In this document: one piece after another, positions 1 through 12,023 of the stretch
Numbering within the stretch: position 1 is the stretch's first letter
How the letters are laid out: each line of letters starts with the position of its first letter
NCBI GenBank assembly: GCA_014529385.2
Contig: CM043965.1
Location: forward strand, 13,596,412-13,660,411
Reading direction: 5' to 3'
DNA length: 64,000 nucleotides
DNA from: Adiantum capillus-veneris
Taxonomy: Eukaryota > Streptophyta > Polypodiopsida > Polypodiales > Pteridaceae
The notes under the pieces: generated by a model
Told to the model about the DNA's origin: nothing
Databases searched by the model: none
The model's input: the letters and a program-made list of their open reading frames with translations, nothing else
Position numbers and translations under genes: made by a program

Positions 1-1690
1 AATTCTTCAATTTCCCCGTCCTTGGCTTTTTGCAGGGCCCTATGTCCTGCTATCATGATTTGTCTATCATACTTTTCCTGAGCAAGGGCCTCTTATATCT
101 TTTACCTCCTGGTTCAAGGAGGTTGATCTAGCAGTCATGGTTGAGGAGGTTGGAGTCTCTTGTATGGCTAGAAGGTAGGTCAGGGTTCTACTGACCACCA
201 CGTCCTGGTTCAAGGAGGTTGATCTAGCAGTCATGGTTGAGGAGGTGGGAGTCTCTTGTATGGCTAGAAGGTAGGTCAGGGTTTTGCTGACCACCACGTA
301 TGACTCTTGCAACTTTTCATTGTGTTCCCTTTCTTTAGTTAGTTCCTCCTCGAGGCGTTGTTTCTCGACTTGTAGTGAAGAGTTTGCCTCATTAAACTGT
401 TGCACCCCCTTGTAATAGTAGGCTGCATTTTCCTGTTCTCTTTGCAACTCAGATTGGACTTGTAGCTGTGATTTCTTCAATTCCTCTATTCTTTGTTTTA
501 GCCACAAGGCATCTTCAGTTGCCTTAGACGCGTCTCTTTTAGTATCTTCCAATTCGAGCTCGTGTAGGTTGTAGAGAGCCCTTTGGCATTGAAACTAGAG
601 CTTAATCTGCTCTAAGTGAGCATCAATGTCGAATGACTTGATCATTTCTACTCCCTCCTCTATTACAACTTGCACTCTTGGTTTCTACTGGCTTTGTTGA
701 CCTTGATCTAATGTCCTAGCCTCACTGTCGTTTTTTCTTTTAGTTTCAGTTCTTTTATAGCTGCTGAAGTTATAGTAGGCTTTGGTTGTGTTGCCTCCAC
801 TTCCTGATCTATCTTTTGTTATGATTGCATCTTCTCCACTCCCTCCTCTGGGAAATCTTCAACTTTTTCTTTCTCTTTTATTGCAGTCTCTGAAAGTACC
901 CCAGTGTCCTTGGGAGAATCAAACTCCTGACCCTGCTGGTCAAGTGTGTCCTGCTCTTCCTTCCCTTGTGAATTATCTTCCTCGTTTTTGGTTCGAGTGG
1001 ATTCGTTAGATGATTCTAGATCATCAATGCATGGTTTCTTTGCCTCTTCTTTCTCCCTTAGCTCCATATTTTGTTTGAGCTCGTTATGGATCCATTGCCA
1101 CACGGCATTGGCAATCTCTCGTTTTTCCTCTGCTTCTTGTCTTTTCTGCTACTTGATCCTAGAGCCGCTGTCTGCCTGTGTAGCAAATGAATGTTTTCTT
1201 CTTCTTCTTCTTCTTATTTCTCATCATCAGCTTCTATTCCTTGGGTTCTTTTTTCTTCATGCTGTTGTTGGCATATCCTTTCCCTCAATGCCTGCGCTTC
1301 TTCCATTGTTCTTGTGGCTTGAGTTATTGGGATGGCTTCTGCCATGCGGGTATATTTCTTCCTCAATCTTGTATATCCCAGGGAGAACTGGATGTCATGC
1401 TCCTCTTCTAAAGACTGGTACTCCGAAGGGGTATCTCTTTGTTGGGACCCGGCTTCCTAGCTACCTCGAGCATCCAACTCTGTCTTTTCGCTGTCCGAGT
1501 CCTTTATCATTGCACTTTGCCTTGTTTGTTAGCTTATGGTTTTGGCCTTGTGGATGGTCCGGCTACGTGTCTTACTGTTCTTTTAGGTTTGTGAATTAGA
1601 TCTATCTGCACCTTTGCGGGTGGTAGATCATCAATCATCCCCAATGCTTGATAGGCAATCGCGTTAGCATTGGCGCTGCTGATAGCCGTT
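1..1690 (-). pseudogene. Family A long ORF, copy 1, middle part (coiled coil and charged region)
   Basis: Minus-strand remnant of a long repeat-encoded protein that I do not recognise. The piece at 552-67 is rich in Glu, Gln and Lys with heptad-like spacing, so a coiled coil is likely. The piece at 1103-819 is a highly acidic and basic linker (IHNELKQNMELREKEE). Residues just before 1720 read YQALGMIDDL, as in the better copy at 56414-59873. The frame is broken by stops and shifts. The 217-residue plus-strand frame at 946-1599 is only its antisense shadow. The C-terminal part lies beyond the left edge of the window. The order of segments matches copy 2, which is why I treat it as one gene. 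A role in retroelement particles or regulation is only a guess from context. Confidence 0.7.
111..302 (-). repeat. 96-bp in-frame tandem duplication inside family A ORF
   Basis: Two adjacent 96-bp units begin with GGTTCAAGGAGG at 111 and 207 and differ at a few positions. Ninety-six is divisible by three, so the 32-residue unit (containing LLAIQETPTSSTMTAR) is repeated without breaking the frame. Copy 2 near 57700-57790 has the unit once. Confidence 0.9.
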
Positions 1691-4265
1691 TTTCGGATTT
1701 CCATAATTGCCATAGTAAGCTACCTCACCCTATCAAATCACTCAAACACTGTGGCTATGCCTACCATTTCACTGTACATAGGCGTGTGTGAGTTAGGGGA
1801 CTTTTCCCATATCTTCTTAAAAACCCTCAGCTAGCTAGTCACTGGGCTAGTTGAGCCAAAAAATAAAAAAATATAAAAAATATAAGTATATTATGGCCCA
1901 TTTGTGTGTAGATATTTCATTGTATATAGGGTCTAAATAAAAGGATTTTTTAGAATTATTTTGGTATTTATTTAAATATTTCTACCTATGGTGTGTTATT
2001 TATGCTATGTACATTGACTCACCATTACCATATTTTTTCTTACCATTTTGCATACTCTTTATTCCATATAAAAATAATTTCATGCAAGCTTCTCTTATTT
2101 TTGGTGCAACTCCATCCCAACAAAAATCCAAAAAAACTAGTTTTATTTATGTGTATATTTTTTCACTATTGTGATTTTTCCTTCCTACATCTATTCTCTT
2201 TTACTCTCATAAATTAGAACACAAAAAATATTCATCTTTTTATGGTAGACTTATAATGAGAGAGATTTATTTTGACCCCTTTATATTTTTTCCACCTATT
2301 TTATTTATATTTGACATGTACATATATTTTTAGACCCCTCAATATTTGATTTTCTTAGTTGTACTATTCACTTATATCATGATCTCAACAATATCTTCAA
2401 TTATAGACCTACCAAATAAGGTCAAGGGTATGTGGAATGCATGCATGCACCATGGGGAGCTCACTCTTGGAGGTATTCAAAAGAATCATCTAAAGAAGGA
2501 CCTCACAAGGACCTTGTGCAGTGGAAAAAACAGTAGGTTTTGCTGAACTTTTAAAGATCACATGCTCCCTGAATTTGAAAAGGTGATATAAACAAAAGTT
2601 GTATCTCGTGAGCTGAACTTTGACCTCAAATTTTTTCATATTTTTTTGAGCTATGAGCTGTGAGCTATGATTTTATTGGTGGATCCCAGTTTGCCCATGC
2701 TATGCAGCCACACTCCCTCTTCCACTTTATCATTTTCCTCTTTCACACACACTCCTCCCTCTCCTTCCCACTCCCAAACCTGCAACTCCCATGTCCTAAT
2801 TCACCCTCTTCACCATTGCCACATCTCTCACACCTCCATAGCCTTCATCCTCCATTTCTACACCCTATGTGTCCCCCTTTCTCTCTACATATATGTCCAT
2901 ATTACCATACTCTCTTCAACTTTGTAAATAACTTCAAAAAATCAGCAAAAATCCAAAGATAACCTCTGCAAATGAAGGCTTTTATCATGAATTTTCCAAG
3001 GTTTGAAATAACATAGCTTCATCGACACGCGCTCCTTCGCCATGCTGACCGCTTCTTCTACCGGTGCTGTAAAGAGGTGAATGTCAACTTCTCCAAGCTT
3101 CAACCTTGCTTTACAAGCTTATCCCTTCTCTAACTTTTCTCATCATATATCTCACCATTTGGTGAATGATTTTGTAGATATTTTGTAGTGATAATTACTA
3201 ACTACTAACCACTAACCTTATTGTAAAATGCACCCTCTACTAGAGTAGGCACTCCCAAATTATTCACTCAATCCTCTCTCCTTTCATCCTCAATAATTCT
3301 CTTCCCTTGAGCCCACATCCATGTGACTCAAAGGACAAGAGAGACCCACCCTCATTAAAAAAAAATAAAAATATGCATAATCTTTTATTCCTTCAAATAA
3401 ACTTGATTAGGCCTAATCCAAATCGGGGCTTCTAAAACCTATAAATAGAGCCCTTCTCTCTCTTGTAAATCATCACATGATCACACTACACCACACCATT
3501 CTCAACACATAACACACCACTCTTCAAGCCTAGTTGTGTAGAGTGTGTGCATTGTGAGTGCTCTATTCCATCACTACACATAGGTGCATGGAGAAGCTTG
3601 AAGTTAGTTATGCCATCTAGAGGAGTGGAGTGATACTATACTCTGCAATCACACTTGTAGCCTACTCTTGTCCATAAATAAGATTCATAGTTTTGGGTGC
3701 AATTGTATGCTGCAACTACGACTCTTCTCTCCAAATTGATTTGATAAGTTGGCTCATCAGGTGGTTGAAGGTGTATTTTCCTTGAAGTTTGTTGTGCCAT
3801 TTCATGCTTGGTGGTTTGAGGGCTTGTTGAATTGTTTGCCAAAACTTTCAATTGTAAGAGGGTGCTCGGTGAGAGGGCTCCCGTGACCCTAAGACAATTT
3901 ATGTATTGGCAACAAGGTCAAGTTTTGTGTTGTCTCTCTATTTCTCATCAAGCTTTGTGTGCATCTAGTCTTTAAGGCTAAGACTGAGTTGCTCAAGTTG
4001 ATTTGTGCGCTTTACCTCTCTCTAGCGTGGTGAATGTTTGTGTTTGGTGTGTGTGGCTATCTTGCATTCCCCTCTCTTTGTGCGTTTGAGTACAAGGAGA
4101 TATCACGTGCGTCCTAGTTCGCATCTACAACTAGGTGGTGCCCCTTTTCTTGTTTGGTTTCGGGTTGTGGGTTGTGGTTGTCTCTGATTGTGCTTGCCCC
4201 AGCCCCAATTGAGCAGCACGGGAGCCTCGAAGGGTGTTTAGAGGCCGCTCTTCTTGTTGCCCGCC
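1690..4265 (+). mobile_element. LTR-like insertion splitting family A copy 1
   Basis: Family A similarity to copy 2 stops near 1690 and resumes near 4265, whereas copy 2 is continuous there (about 59165-59185), so about 2.6 kb was inserted. The insert has no credible ORF. A plus-strand TATAAATAG at 3440-3448 is followed by pyrimidine-rich sequence, as in plant LTR promoters, so a solo LTR or fragment is the best reading. I could not fix its ends or a target-site duplication. The 1850-2350 part is very AT-rich and featureless. Confidence 0.5.
3440..3448 (+). promoter_or_regulatory. TATA box of LTR-like insertion
   Basis: TATAAATAG is followed by a CT-rich tract and an A/C-rich leader (3455-3520). 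This is the usual arrangement of an LTR promoter. Assignment is by sequence pattern only. Confidence 0.5.
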
Positions 4266-5061
4266 CCGGACCGCCTCACTGCGTTCATGTAGTTCTTACT
4301 TTTTTGGCTCCCCTTTAGGTTTTCTTTGACGATGTTGTTGAGAAGGTAATTTTCGAAGTCATAGCTGACCACTCTTCTCTCTGCCAAGCCCATTGCCATT
4401 ACTACTACCATGTGCAACAACAATTCTGTATATCTTGGTGGCTTCTGCACTTTGAAGTGTTGCAATATGAGGCGCAACGGCAATTCAGTTTTTCAATAGA
4501 TCAAATCCAGATGTGTCAACTTGTGGCCTCGTTGCTTCAAAAAAGCTTTGTCGTCGTCTATTGCTTTTGTCTTTTGTAATAGATGTGTTCCTTGCTACAG
4601 ATGGAGAGCTTCATTGATTATTTTTGTTGTGATCTTAACCTCGACGGTTGCCCCATCTTTGTCAGTTAAAGTGGCTTCCCCATTGTACTGAATAGAGCTT
4701 ATGAGTTCATGAGCTCGTTTGATGTCCGTTCCCCAGGGTGGTAATCGTAGGAAGCTGTCCAATTGTAGGCATCTGCCCCCTGCTTGTACTTCTGGCTTCT
4801 GGTGTAGTGTCCACATTTCCCTTGGGGAAGTGGTCTCACTATTTCTCCGTAATCGGCTTGAAATCTTGCAATGAATATGTTAGCCGAAATTGCTTCAAGT
4901 ACCTGTTCGGTGATACGAGCCTTCTCATTTGAGGAGATATTTGTTATCTCATAAGATGCATCATTCCACTCCCTTTGTGATTTCGTTTGAGGCATCTTGC
5001 GATCAATTTCAGCATTGAAAACCCGTTTTAGCCACTGATCCAAACTGTCCAAAAGTTGCAA
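4265..5061 (-). pseudogene. Family A long ORF, copy 1, N-terminal part
   Basis: Minus-strand frames beginning near 5000 (MPQTKSQREWN) run through RRAHELISSIQYNGEAT and KITTKIINEALHL to PLRLILQHFKVQKPPRY and AMGLAERRVV. They follow the N-terminal 250 residues of copy 2 almost word for word but need at least two frame changes. The pattern 'VxIT..IINEAL' followed by a hydrophobic helical stretch recalls the plant-mobile or 'putative plant transposon protein' domains found in plant retroelement accessory ORFs. That resemblance is from memory and is not proven. The coding frame is lost at 4265, where the foreign segment begins. Confidence 0.65.
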
Positions 5062-5196
5062 ATTTTGACCATAAAATGAAAAATGAGCATAACTTTGTCA
5101 AAAGTACCACAAATTTGACCAAATTTCACCAGTGCATCTAGAACTACTATAGGCGCAAGGGCATAATGTAACATATGAATTCTGGTGAAAAGGTAC

Positions 5197-6418
5197 ATGG
5201 ATTTTGATCCATATTGGGAGGAATTTTGAAAATCCAACTAGGGGAAGTTGTTCCTGGGTATATGGAGGTGCTACTGTGAAAATATCTCTGGATTTAGGGT
5301 TTGAGGTACATGGATCACGATCCATGTTGGACAATAATTTCGAGAATCTAATGATACCATTTGGTAGGGTTCATCTAGATTGTGCCTTGGTCCAAAATTA
5401 TTGTTTGGCACTTGGGCTAATTTTTGAAAATCTTTTGCAGACTCAGAGAATTTTGGCATTTTGAAGTGGATTTTGGAATTCGAATGGCCTGAAACTTCCT
5501 GGCTTGGCTTTTTTGAACATACTGGATCAGATGGCATTGGGTTTTCTTTGATTTGGCAAAAAGCTACATGGATTGCGATCCATGTTTAGAAGAATTTTGA
5601 TACAGTTTCCTTGCACATATGTTCCTATAGGTCTTCCTAATACACTAGTGAATTTTTTATAGATTTGGACATGTTTTTCTTAGTTTGCCCCATTTTTCAG
5701 TTTATGGCCATGTTTTTCCCGTTTTGACCATATCTGTTTCTTGGAACCACTTTGGGGCACATGCTTTGCCCGATATCTGTCATTGCCTTGATTCTCGATG
5801 GTTTGTGTCTGTAATTCACAGCTTTACCTAGCTCCCTGTCAAATTTCACCAGAATCAAAATCCATTTGAGGAGACAAATTGATTTCGGGAAATTTCACCA
5901 CTTTGCAAGAAATATTTTGCTTGGTTTTGATCCTACAAACATCCTTAAGTTACATTTCCTTGTTGATAGGCTTTTTGAGGAGTGTGTGAAGTCTCCCGAC
6001 TGGCTTAAGTAGCAATTTGAAAAACTCCTCAAGAACTCTGATTTTACCCTTACTCCATGAGTTTTGCTGGCAGCCTATCATTTGTCCTTTCCCTGACTTT
6101 TTGCTGGAATCCTACCATTTGTCCTTTGAAAATGGCCAAGACCATTTGCAGACTAAAGGTAGAAAACCAAGAGGATTTGATGATTTAAAGAGCAATTTTT
6201 GTGATTATTTTTGCAGCATCAATCATATTTTTGCATTCCCCAGCTAGTGAACCAGTCCTGCCTTGATTTTGGTAAAAAGGTACATGGATCGCGATCCATG
6301 CTGGGAGGAATTTTGAAATTCCAGCTAGGGGAGGTTGGTCCTGGTCACTTGTAGTTGCTTCAATACAAATTTCTTTGGATTTAGGGTTTGAGGAACATGG
6401 ATCGCGATCCATGTTCCA
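5197..6418. repeat. Palindrome array (ATGGATCGCGATCCAT type), copy 1
   Basis: Palindromes or close variants occur at 5197-5212 (core TTTTGA), 5310-5325 (CACG), 5568-5583 (TGCG), 6283-6300 (CGCG, perfect 18-mer) and 6393-6418 (perfect, arms extended to 26 bp). Corresponding sites exist in copy 2. Differences from CGCG are mostly C-to-T or G-to-A, as expected from CpG decay. Confidence 0.85.
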
Positions 6419-6705
6419 CCAGCTTTTGCTGCTGTTTTTGTCCTGCCTGATTCTGCCAGCTACTTGGGGTCTACTGATGAAAGTGTTTTGATCTTTGATG
6501 AGTTTTGAAGTCCCCCATTGACCTTGTTAGTTTTCAGATTTTGTGACTTTGTACTGCTTTGATCTGTTGTTTTGGCAATGTTGATGCAGTATGGGGCATA
6601 CATACATGTTCTTGTAAGGTTAATGATATGTCGAATCCGGTGTAGTAAGAGCTATCGAGGTGCTCGTAGTGGGTAGAAACAATTCCAAAAACCCTATGCT
6701 TCTGT

Positions 6706-6707
<2 letters not shown>

Positions 6708-6745
<38 letters not shown>

Positions 6746-6746
6746 T
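6708..6746. repeat. (CT)n microsatellite within family A LTR-like region
   Basis: About 39 bp of CT repeat with one A interruption. It sits at the same place as the 86-bp CT tract at 61611-61696 in copy 2, flanked by the same TTTGAATGCAAATGAGC sequence. Confidence 0.95.
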
Positions 6747-7085
6747 TGAATGCAAATGAGCTTATGTTGCCCCATTTGACTATATGTTCCTAATCTACCC
6801 AGAATGCCCCATTCATACTAGCCTCCATTGAACATATCTTGTTTTTCATATCACCTGTAGTTTGAACCGTTCTTCATTCTGATATTTGATCGACAAATGA
6901 TGTTGGATCTGCAGTTTTTGATCCTTTAGAAGTTGGCTCAAAATCCATCTTGTGCCGAATCTTTTCATATTTGCCATGTTCAAAGTCCCTGCTTTGAAGT
7001 TTTGGTGTTTGCTTTCAAAAGTCAATTCCGACTTTCTTGGCTCGACTTATCAATTTTTGTTGATTATCTGTCCTTTTTTCCTTTT

Positions 7086-7688
7086 TAGTAAAAAAAATTA
7101 TTTACAATTATTATTAGTTGGCCAAAAATTAGCCAAAGTTAGTGTAACCTCTCATACATACATATTCTTAACCCGGTATTAGATGGTGTCGGTATGGCTC
7201 ATGATTATGTCAGTTAAAAGTTTATAAGGCTCTAAAAATCTTGTTTTAAAAAATAAAAAATAAAAATAAAATATATATGATAATAATATATACAAAATGA
7301 TAATCCTGCTGCATTTTACCCCCTTCCTAGAGTGACTTGTCCCATATGAACATGTGTTAGAGTGCATGGGAACAAAGGATGTGTCTATACATAGCCATAT
7401 AGTGTGGCTCTATGATGCCAATGGAGGATATGCATGGGGAAACAAAATGCTGTGCAAGAGAGGGGTGCTGAACAATATGTTCAGTGGCTGCTGGTGGCGA
7501 GGTCACATTGAAGGTGCATGGTCCAAACATTAGTAATTGTAGAAGACGCGCCCTGTGTTAGACAGTGACCTGCAGAAGTTGTGATGTTGCTGGTTGTTTT
7601 GATTGAGGGCTTTGTTTTGGTTGCCACTGAAATTGCTTGCTTGTGGATTCCCTAAAGAGGCATCATGTGAGCGATTTTGTTTTGGTTT
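7086..7688. other. Intergenic, no feature seen
   Basis: AT-rich up to about 7300, then mixed sequence. No ORF, terminal repeat or RNA gene could be supported. It may hold the left end of the gypsy element G1, but no LTR was identified. Confidence 0.5.
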
Positions 7689-8590
7689 TCATACCCACTT
7701 GACATCTTTTGGTTGTCGAGGTTGATGTTGGATTGGCCTAGGTTGTCTGACAAAGGCCGTGGGCGGTTTGGCAAGGTCCAATTTCTGTGGAGGCAAAGTA
7801 GATTGACTTGTATTGCTTTGTCGTTTGGGTATCCATAATTTCTTCGGATTGGTTTGCATGATGGATTTTTTAATCCATGCTTTCCTTACCACGGTTGGAA
7901 AATACCACTGAGCTGGTGCATGTGGTGATGGAAGAGGTTCCCATACATTGTCTGTTTGTACAAAGGGCGTGGCAAAAGATTGGTCCTCTCGTTTGAGCTG
8001 TAAGGTATTGTCCTGTCAGTTTGGCGTGGCCTGATAAGTGCGCATCCACAACACTCTCAGAATAATTGCTTCATTAAGATCCTGATCTTCGACCACATGA
8101 ATTTGATGCGGATAAACTGTTCCATTAATAGTGATTGGTAAATTTATGTGTCCCAAACTGTCCATTGTGCCTTTGTTTGCTACTTTGGACCCCATCATGT
8201 TTGGTATTAAAGGTTCCCTTCTTGTGAGTTTTCTGAAAGTGGAGTAGCTAACAACATTAGCTCTTGCCCCGGTGTTCACTAATGCTCGCTTGGTGGTCCA
8301 TCAGCAAGTTGTAACTTAATACGTAGATCCATTCCACCTAACCATGTAGCCGCCATTTGTATGGATGCTATCGGAGTAGTATCGATACAATCATTCAATT
8401 GTGCTTTTCTTTGAAAGTGTGCTTCCTCCTTGTGCTTTAATATTCTGATTTTGGCCTCCTGTTGTGCCTGTTCTTGAATGTCATGTGCTTGACTTCTACA
8501 CTGAGTTGCTGTATGTATTGTTTCGAGCTCTTCTTGTGTCAGTGAAAGAAGATATTTTTTTAATCTGCAGCCACTTGTCCAATTTGGCAT
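7689..8590 (-). pseudogene. Retroelement aspartic-protease-like ORF downstream of G1 integrase
   Basis: Three minus-strand pieces. At 8590-8279 there is a helical, Gln-rich segment (LTQEELETIHTATQ). At 8279-8016 there is NTGARANVVSYSTFRKL, followed 50 residues later by IILRVLWMRTYQA, which matches the retropepsin layout D-[ST]-G-A ... ILG..WM. Here the Asp of the active-site triad reads Asn and the Gly of ILG reads Arg, so it is dead. At 7892-7689 there is a basic, Pro/Gln-rich tail. In gypsy elements protease precedes RT, so a protease after the integrase suggests a fragment of a second element or a rearrangement. It is not part of G1's normal order. Confidence 0.6.
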
Positions 8591-8705
8591 CTCCTCATCA
8601 GCTAATGTTGAAGCTTGATGGCGCCGCTTTGTGATATATCATGTATTACAAAAGGCCCCATCCCTTGCTTTTTGAGTTTTTTGGAGTGTTGTTTGAGCAT
8701 ATACA

Positions 8706-9927
8706 TTAAAACGTAATCCCCTTTTTGGAACTCCTTGCTAATACATGTTGATCATGGAAAGCCTTCATTTGTTTTTTTTGAGCATATATCCTAGCTACCG
8801 CTTTAATCTGGGTTTCATCTAATTGTTCTAGGGTGTCTAGTCTCTCCGATAGCTCATGGCCCGTCCATCCTAATTGTGTTGCCACTTGTAGGGTTTTGAT
8901 TAAGAATTCCATGGGTAGGATTGTATTAATCCCAAACACTAGGTTAAAGGGAGTCATCCTGATGGAAGTTTTAAAAGCTACTCTATAAGCCCATAATGCT
9001 GTGTGTAGCTCTTGATCCCAATCGTTTCTTGAGTCATTGACTATTTTGGTGAGTACAGTGCATAAGATTTTGTTGGTACTCTCTGCTTGCCCGTTATCTT
9101 GTGGGTGATAGGGTGCTGATTTGCGATGGACGACCATAAATTTCTCAAGGAGGCTTTCATTGATGTTGTTTAAAAAGTGCATTCCCGTATTGTTCACTAT
9201 TTCTATGGGTAGACTATATGTTGTAAAGATGTGTTCAAAAAGGAAATGAGTAGTAGTTCGTGCATCATTTTTTTTGGTTGCCTTTGCTTCCGCCCATTTT
9301 GTCATGTAGTCTGTTGCTAGTATGATGTATTGTGCATGAGATTTGTATCTCGGAGGTATGATGGAATGCCCCATTTGGCAAAAGCACGTACCTCCATCAT
9401 TGGCCTTGATGACATTTCATCTCTCTGTAGGGGTGGTTTTGTGCATTGACATTCATCACATTGTTTGACATAGGTCTCGCATCCATAAACAGGGTTGCCC
9501 ACCATATGCCTGAGTGTAGCACAAGCTTTGCCGTTTTGTCAGCAGAAAGTTGTCCCCTTGACTCTTCTGAGTGTGCTTGTTCTAGGATAACGTAATAGTT
9601 GCTTTTTGTAGCACACAGTCGTAGTTGTTTGTCTTTCCCCCGCCTATATAGTTGGTTGGAAATGAGCAGATAGTGTTTGGCCTCTTCTTCTATAGTTTTC
9701 ATTCTTGCCTTGTCCCATCCCTCAGGGAAGGTCTTGTTTCTTAAGTACTCAGCTATGTGAGTACTCCATTTGGGTGCTTGTACTACTTGAAACAGGGTGG
9801 CATGTTCCACTGGAGGTTGTTTTGTACAACTATCCCATGATTTTACATATGTATGGACACAGTGTTCCATGTTTGGCCAGTAGAATCCCAATCTCTTTTT
9901 GTTGTTGGCATGTTTGCGTTTCTCCAT
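8706..9927 (-). pseudogene. G1 Ty3/gypsy integrase
   Basis: Would insert element cDNA into the genome. The zinc-binding N-terminal region is degenerate (KRLGFYWPNMEHCVHTYVKSWDSC; a second C..C near 9440). The core at 9374-8706 has ATDYMTKWAEA (first Asp), IVNNTGMHFLNN where SDxGxHF is expected, and NGQAESTNKIL (Glu). The second catalytic Asp of the DDE triad is therefore Asn. Downstream, ALWAYRVAFKTSIRMTPFNLVFG is the conserved core-C-terminal linker. The two parts are in different frames around 9400. Gene order RT then IN fits Ty3/gypsy. It is non-functional. Confidence 0.85.
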
Positions 9928-10191
9928 TCTGAAACCTCGTATTTTGTGTATGAGACTGTTTGAGGTAAGAGGTGGATTCTTGCGGCTGTAGACATAGTCT
10001 CAATATCCCATCCTTACCATGTGTACAATCGTCGTGCTAAAAGCTGGAGATTTTGTGTTTGTTGTATAATTGATGCTTGTCTTTATACCTATAATGAACC
10101 GATTGTGAGTAGAGGAATGAACTCTTCGCTCCACCTTGGAGCCATTTCAATGTTAAATAGATACGAATCAAGAAGATCATCATCGATACCC

Positions 10192-11546
10192 TCAAGTGCT
10201 TCCCCATGAAACAGTCGTGAAAGATGATCTGCTCGTGTGGGGATGCTCACATTCTTCTGTCCATTCAAACTTAGCAATGAGAGCATACAATGGCTTAGCT
10301 ATTAGAGCATACATATATATGAAACACCTGTAGTACCCAGAATGCCGCATCACTTCCTTCATTTTCGTTGGTCTCGCTAGTGTAGCAATTATTTGTACCT
10401 TTTCTTGATCATTGGAAATACCGTATTTGGACACAATGTGGCCCAAAATTTTACCTTATCGTGACACATTTTTTTAGGGTTTGAGCAAATACAACACGTT
10501 CTGCACTTTTTGAAGACTTTCCCTAGATGCGTTATGTGGTCACTTCTCCGATGAGAATGAACACAAAGATCATCCATGTATATCTCTAGAAATTGTCTGA
10601 GATATTCCTTGAATGCATGACTCGTTAGTCTCTGGAAAGTAGCAAGGGCATTGGTCAGGCCGAAAGGCATTACCCTGTATGCGAATATGTCCCACTCTGT
10701 TGCAAAAGCTGTCTTACGTTGATTTTCTACTTTAATTGTCAAATGGTTGTAGCCTGAGAACCCATCCAAAGAAATATAGGCTTCTTTCCCTGCTACCCTC
10801 TCAATAACATGATCCATTATTAATAGTGGATAGTTGTCTCTGATGGTGGCAGCATTTACCTATTTAAGGTTTACACAGACGTGCAATTCGCCATTCTTTT
10901 TGGGTACTACCACAATAGGGGACACCCAATTGGTGTCTTCAATCTTGTAGATAAACTCTACATCTTTCAATTTGTCTATCTCTACCTTAATTTTCTTGGC
11001 AAAAGTCTCATTGTATGTGTAAGGACGTTGTCTGCGTGGTCTTGCATCACTTTTAAGGGGTATCGTGTGCTGACAAATCTCAGGAGCTATCCCCTTTAGA
11101 TCTTTGTATGACCATGCAAAGACATCTTTGTATTGTCTGAGCGTATCGACTAGAAGCCGCTCTTCTTCGTCAGTGAGGTCCGTGGCAATGTATGCCGGTT
11201 TAGGCTCCTCGCGTGGTTCTACTAAGTTGATGAATTTGGCTTTTTCAGGTCCATCATATGAAGTTCCTAGTTCTTTAAGATCTTGTTTGGGTTTCTGCAC
11301 CACAATTTTCCTATCTTGAATAGTATACTTCTTATAGTGGGAAGGTGCATCAGATTTATCATCGTTTGATTCCTCGTCAGTGTCCATTTTTGTTGTCCAA
11401 ACTTCCTTCAAAGCTTGTTTCATGTCATTGTATTTGTTTTTGCACTCCATTTTGGACAACTTCATTGATTTCTCATAATTGCTCTCCTTTTTTGGTTTTT
11501 GTGTGTTCTTGTTTTTCGATTTTGTTTTGGGTGAGTCACATTTCAT
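10192..11546 (-). pseudogene. G1 Ty3/gypsy reverse transcriptase
   Basis: Would copy element RNA to DNA. Starting near 11200 the motifs run DVFAWSYKDLKGI, VSPIVVVPKKNGELHVCVNLK (RT motif 1/2), SLDGFSGYNHL, KTAFATEWDIFAYRVMPFGLTNALATFQR and EIYMDDLCVHS with the catalytic YMDD intact. After about 10446 there are GHIVSKYGISNDQEKV and an RNase H start that soon decays (WTEECEH). The chain is split into at least three frames near 10860 and 10440. The segment upstream of 11300 is Lys-rich and poorly conserved. RNase H proper is not visible between 10190 and 9930. Confidence 0.88.
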
Positions 11547-12023
11547 GTACCTTTTTGATATTCCACCTTTGAGGCAATCGGTTGCTTCTACTAACCTTAA
11601 GTACTATGTTTTGTCGATTAACAGAGGTACTGAGTCTTGTCTTGTCTTATTTTGTTTGTTTATGCGTTTATTCCAATATCTAGACTGTCTTTGAGGATTT
11701 TAGTTACAAAAATCATAGTAGATCACCCGTAGATCTTTCCGTTTGATGTTTTGACTTGAGCTATTAGACAACTTGTCATTTGTGTTGTCCTTTGGCAGCT
11801 TATCTGTCAAGTCCTGGAAAGCTTCTTCATTCGTTTGGTCAAGGTCTCTTACTGAGATTTTGTCCGCTATGCGTCGGCAATCGGCAACCCCCTCCTGGTC
11901 AGGGACTTTCCACTAATTTCGGATCTAAGCCGACACCCATCATCTAGAATGGAATGATATCATATCCTTCCTCATCGCAGAATTTGGTGAGGGTCACTTC
12001 GTTTACACAAACATCAAGAGTGG

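Larger units (their letters stand above)
5062..7085 (-). repeat. Family A LTR-like upstream region, copy 1
   Basis: About 2.0 kb lies directly upstream of the family A ORF and is collinear with 59880-62037, upstream of copy 2. Similarity stops at a T-rich stretch near 7085. In copy 2 the outer edge reads TGACAGATAATC on the minus strand, a possible TG terminus. It contains five ATGGATCRCGATCCAT-type palindromes and a CT microsatellite. The TATA box visible in copy 2 is mutated here (near 6811). It may be a long-U5 LTR or simply a 5' leader. No matching copy is seen on the far side of the ORF. Confidence 0.6.

Noticed and set aside
946-1599. 217-residue plus-strand ORF
   Set aside because: It is the antisense of the family A reading frame, which is supported by homology to copy 2.
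2660-2962. 100-residue plus-strand ORF rich in Pro, His and Ser
   Set aside because: It arises from a C/T-rich tract (CCCTCTTCC-type) within the LTR-like insertion and overlaps another open frame of the same kind.
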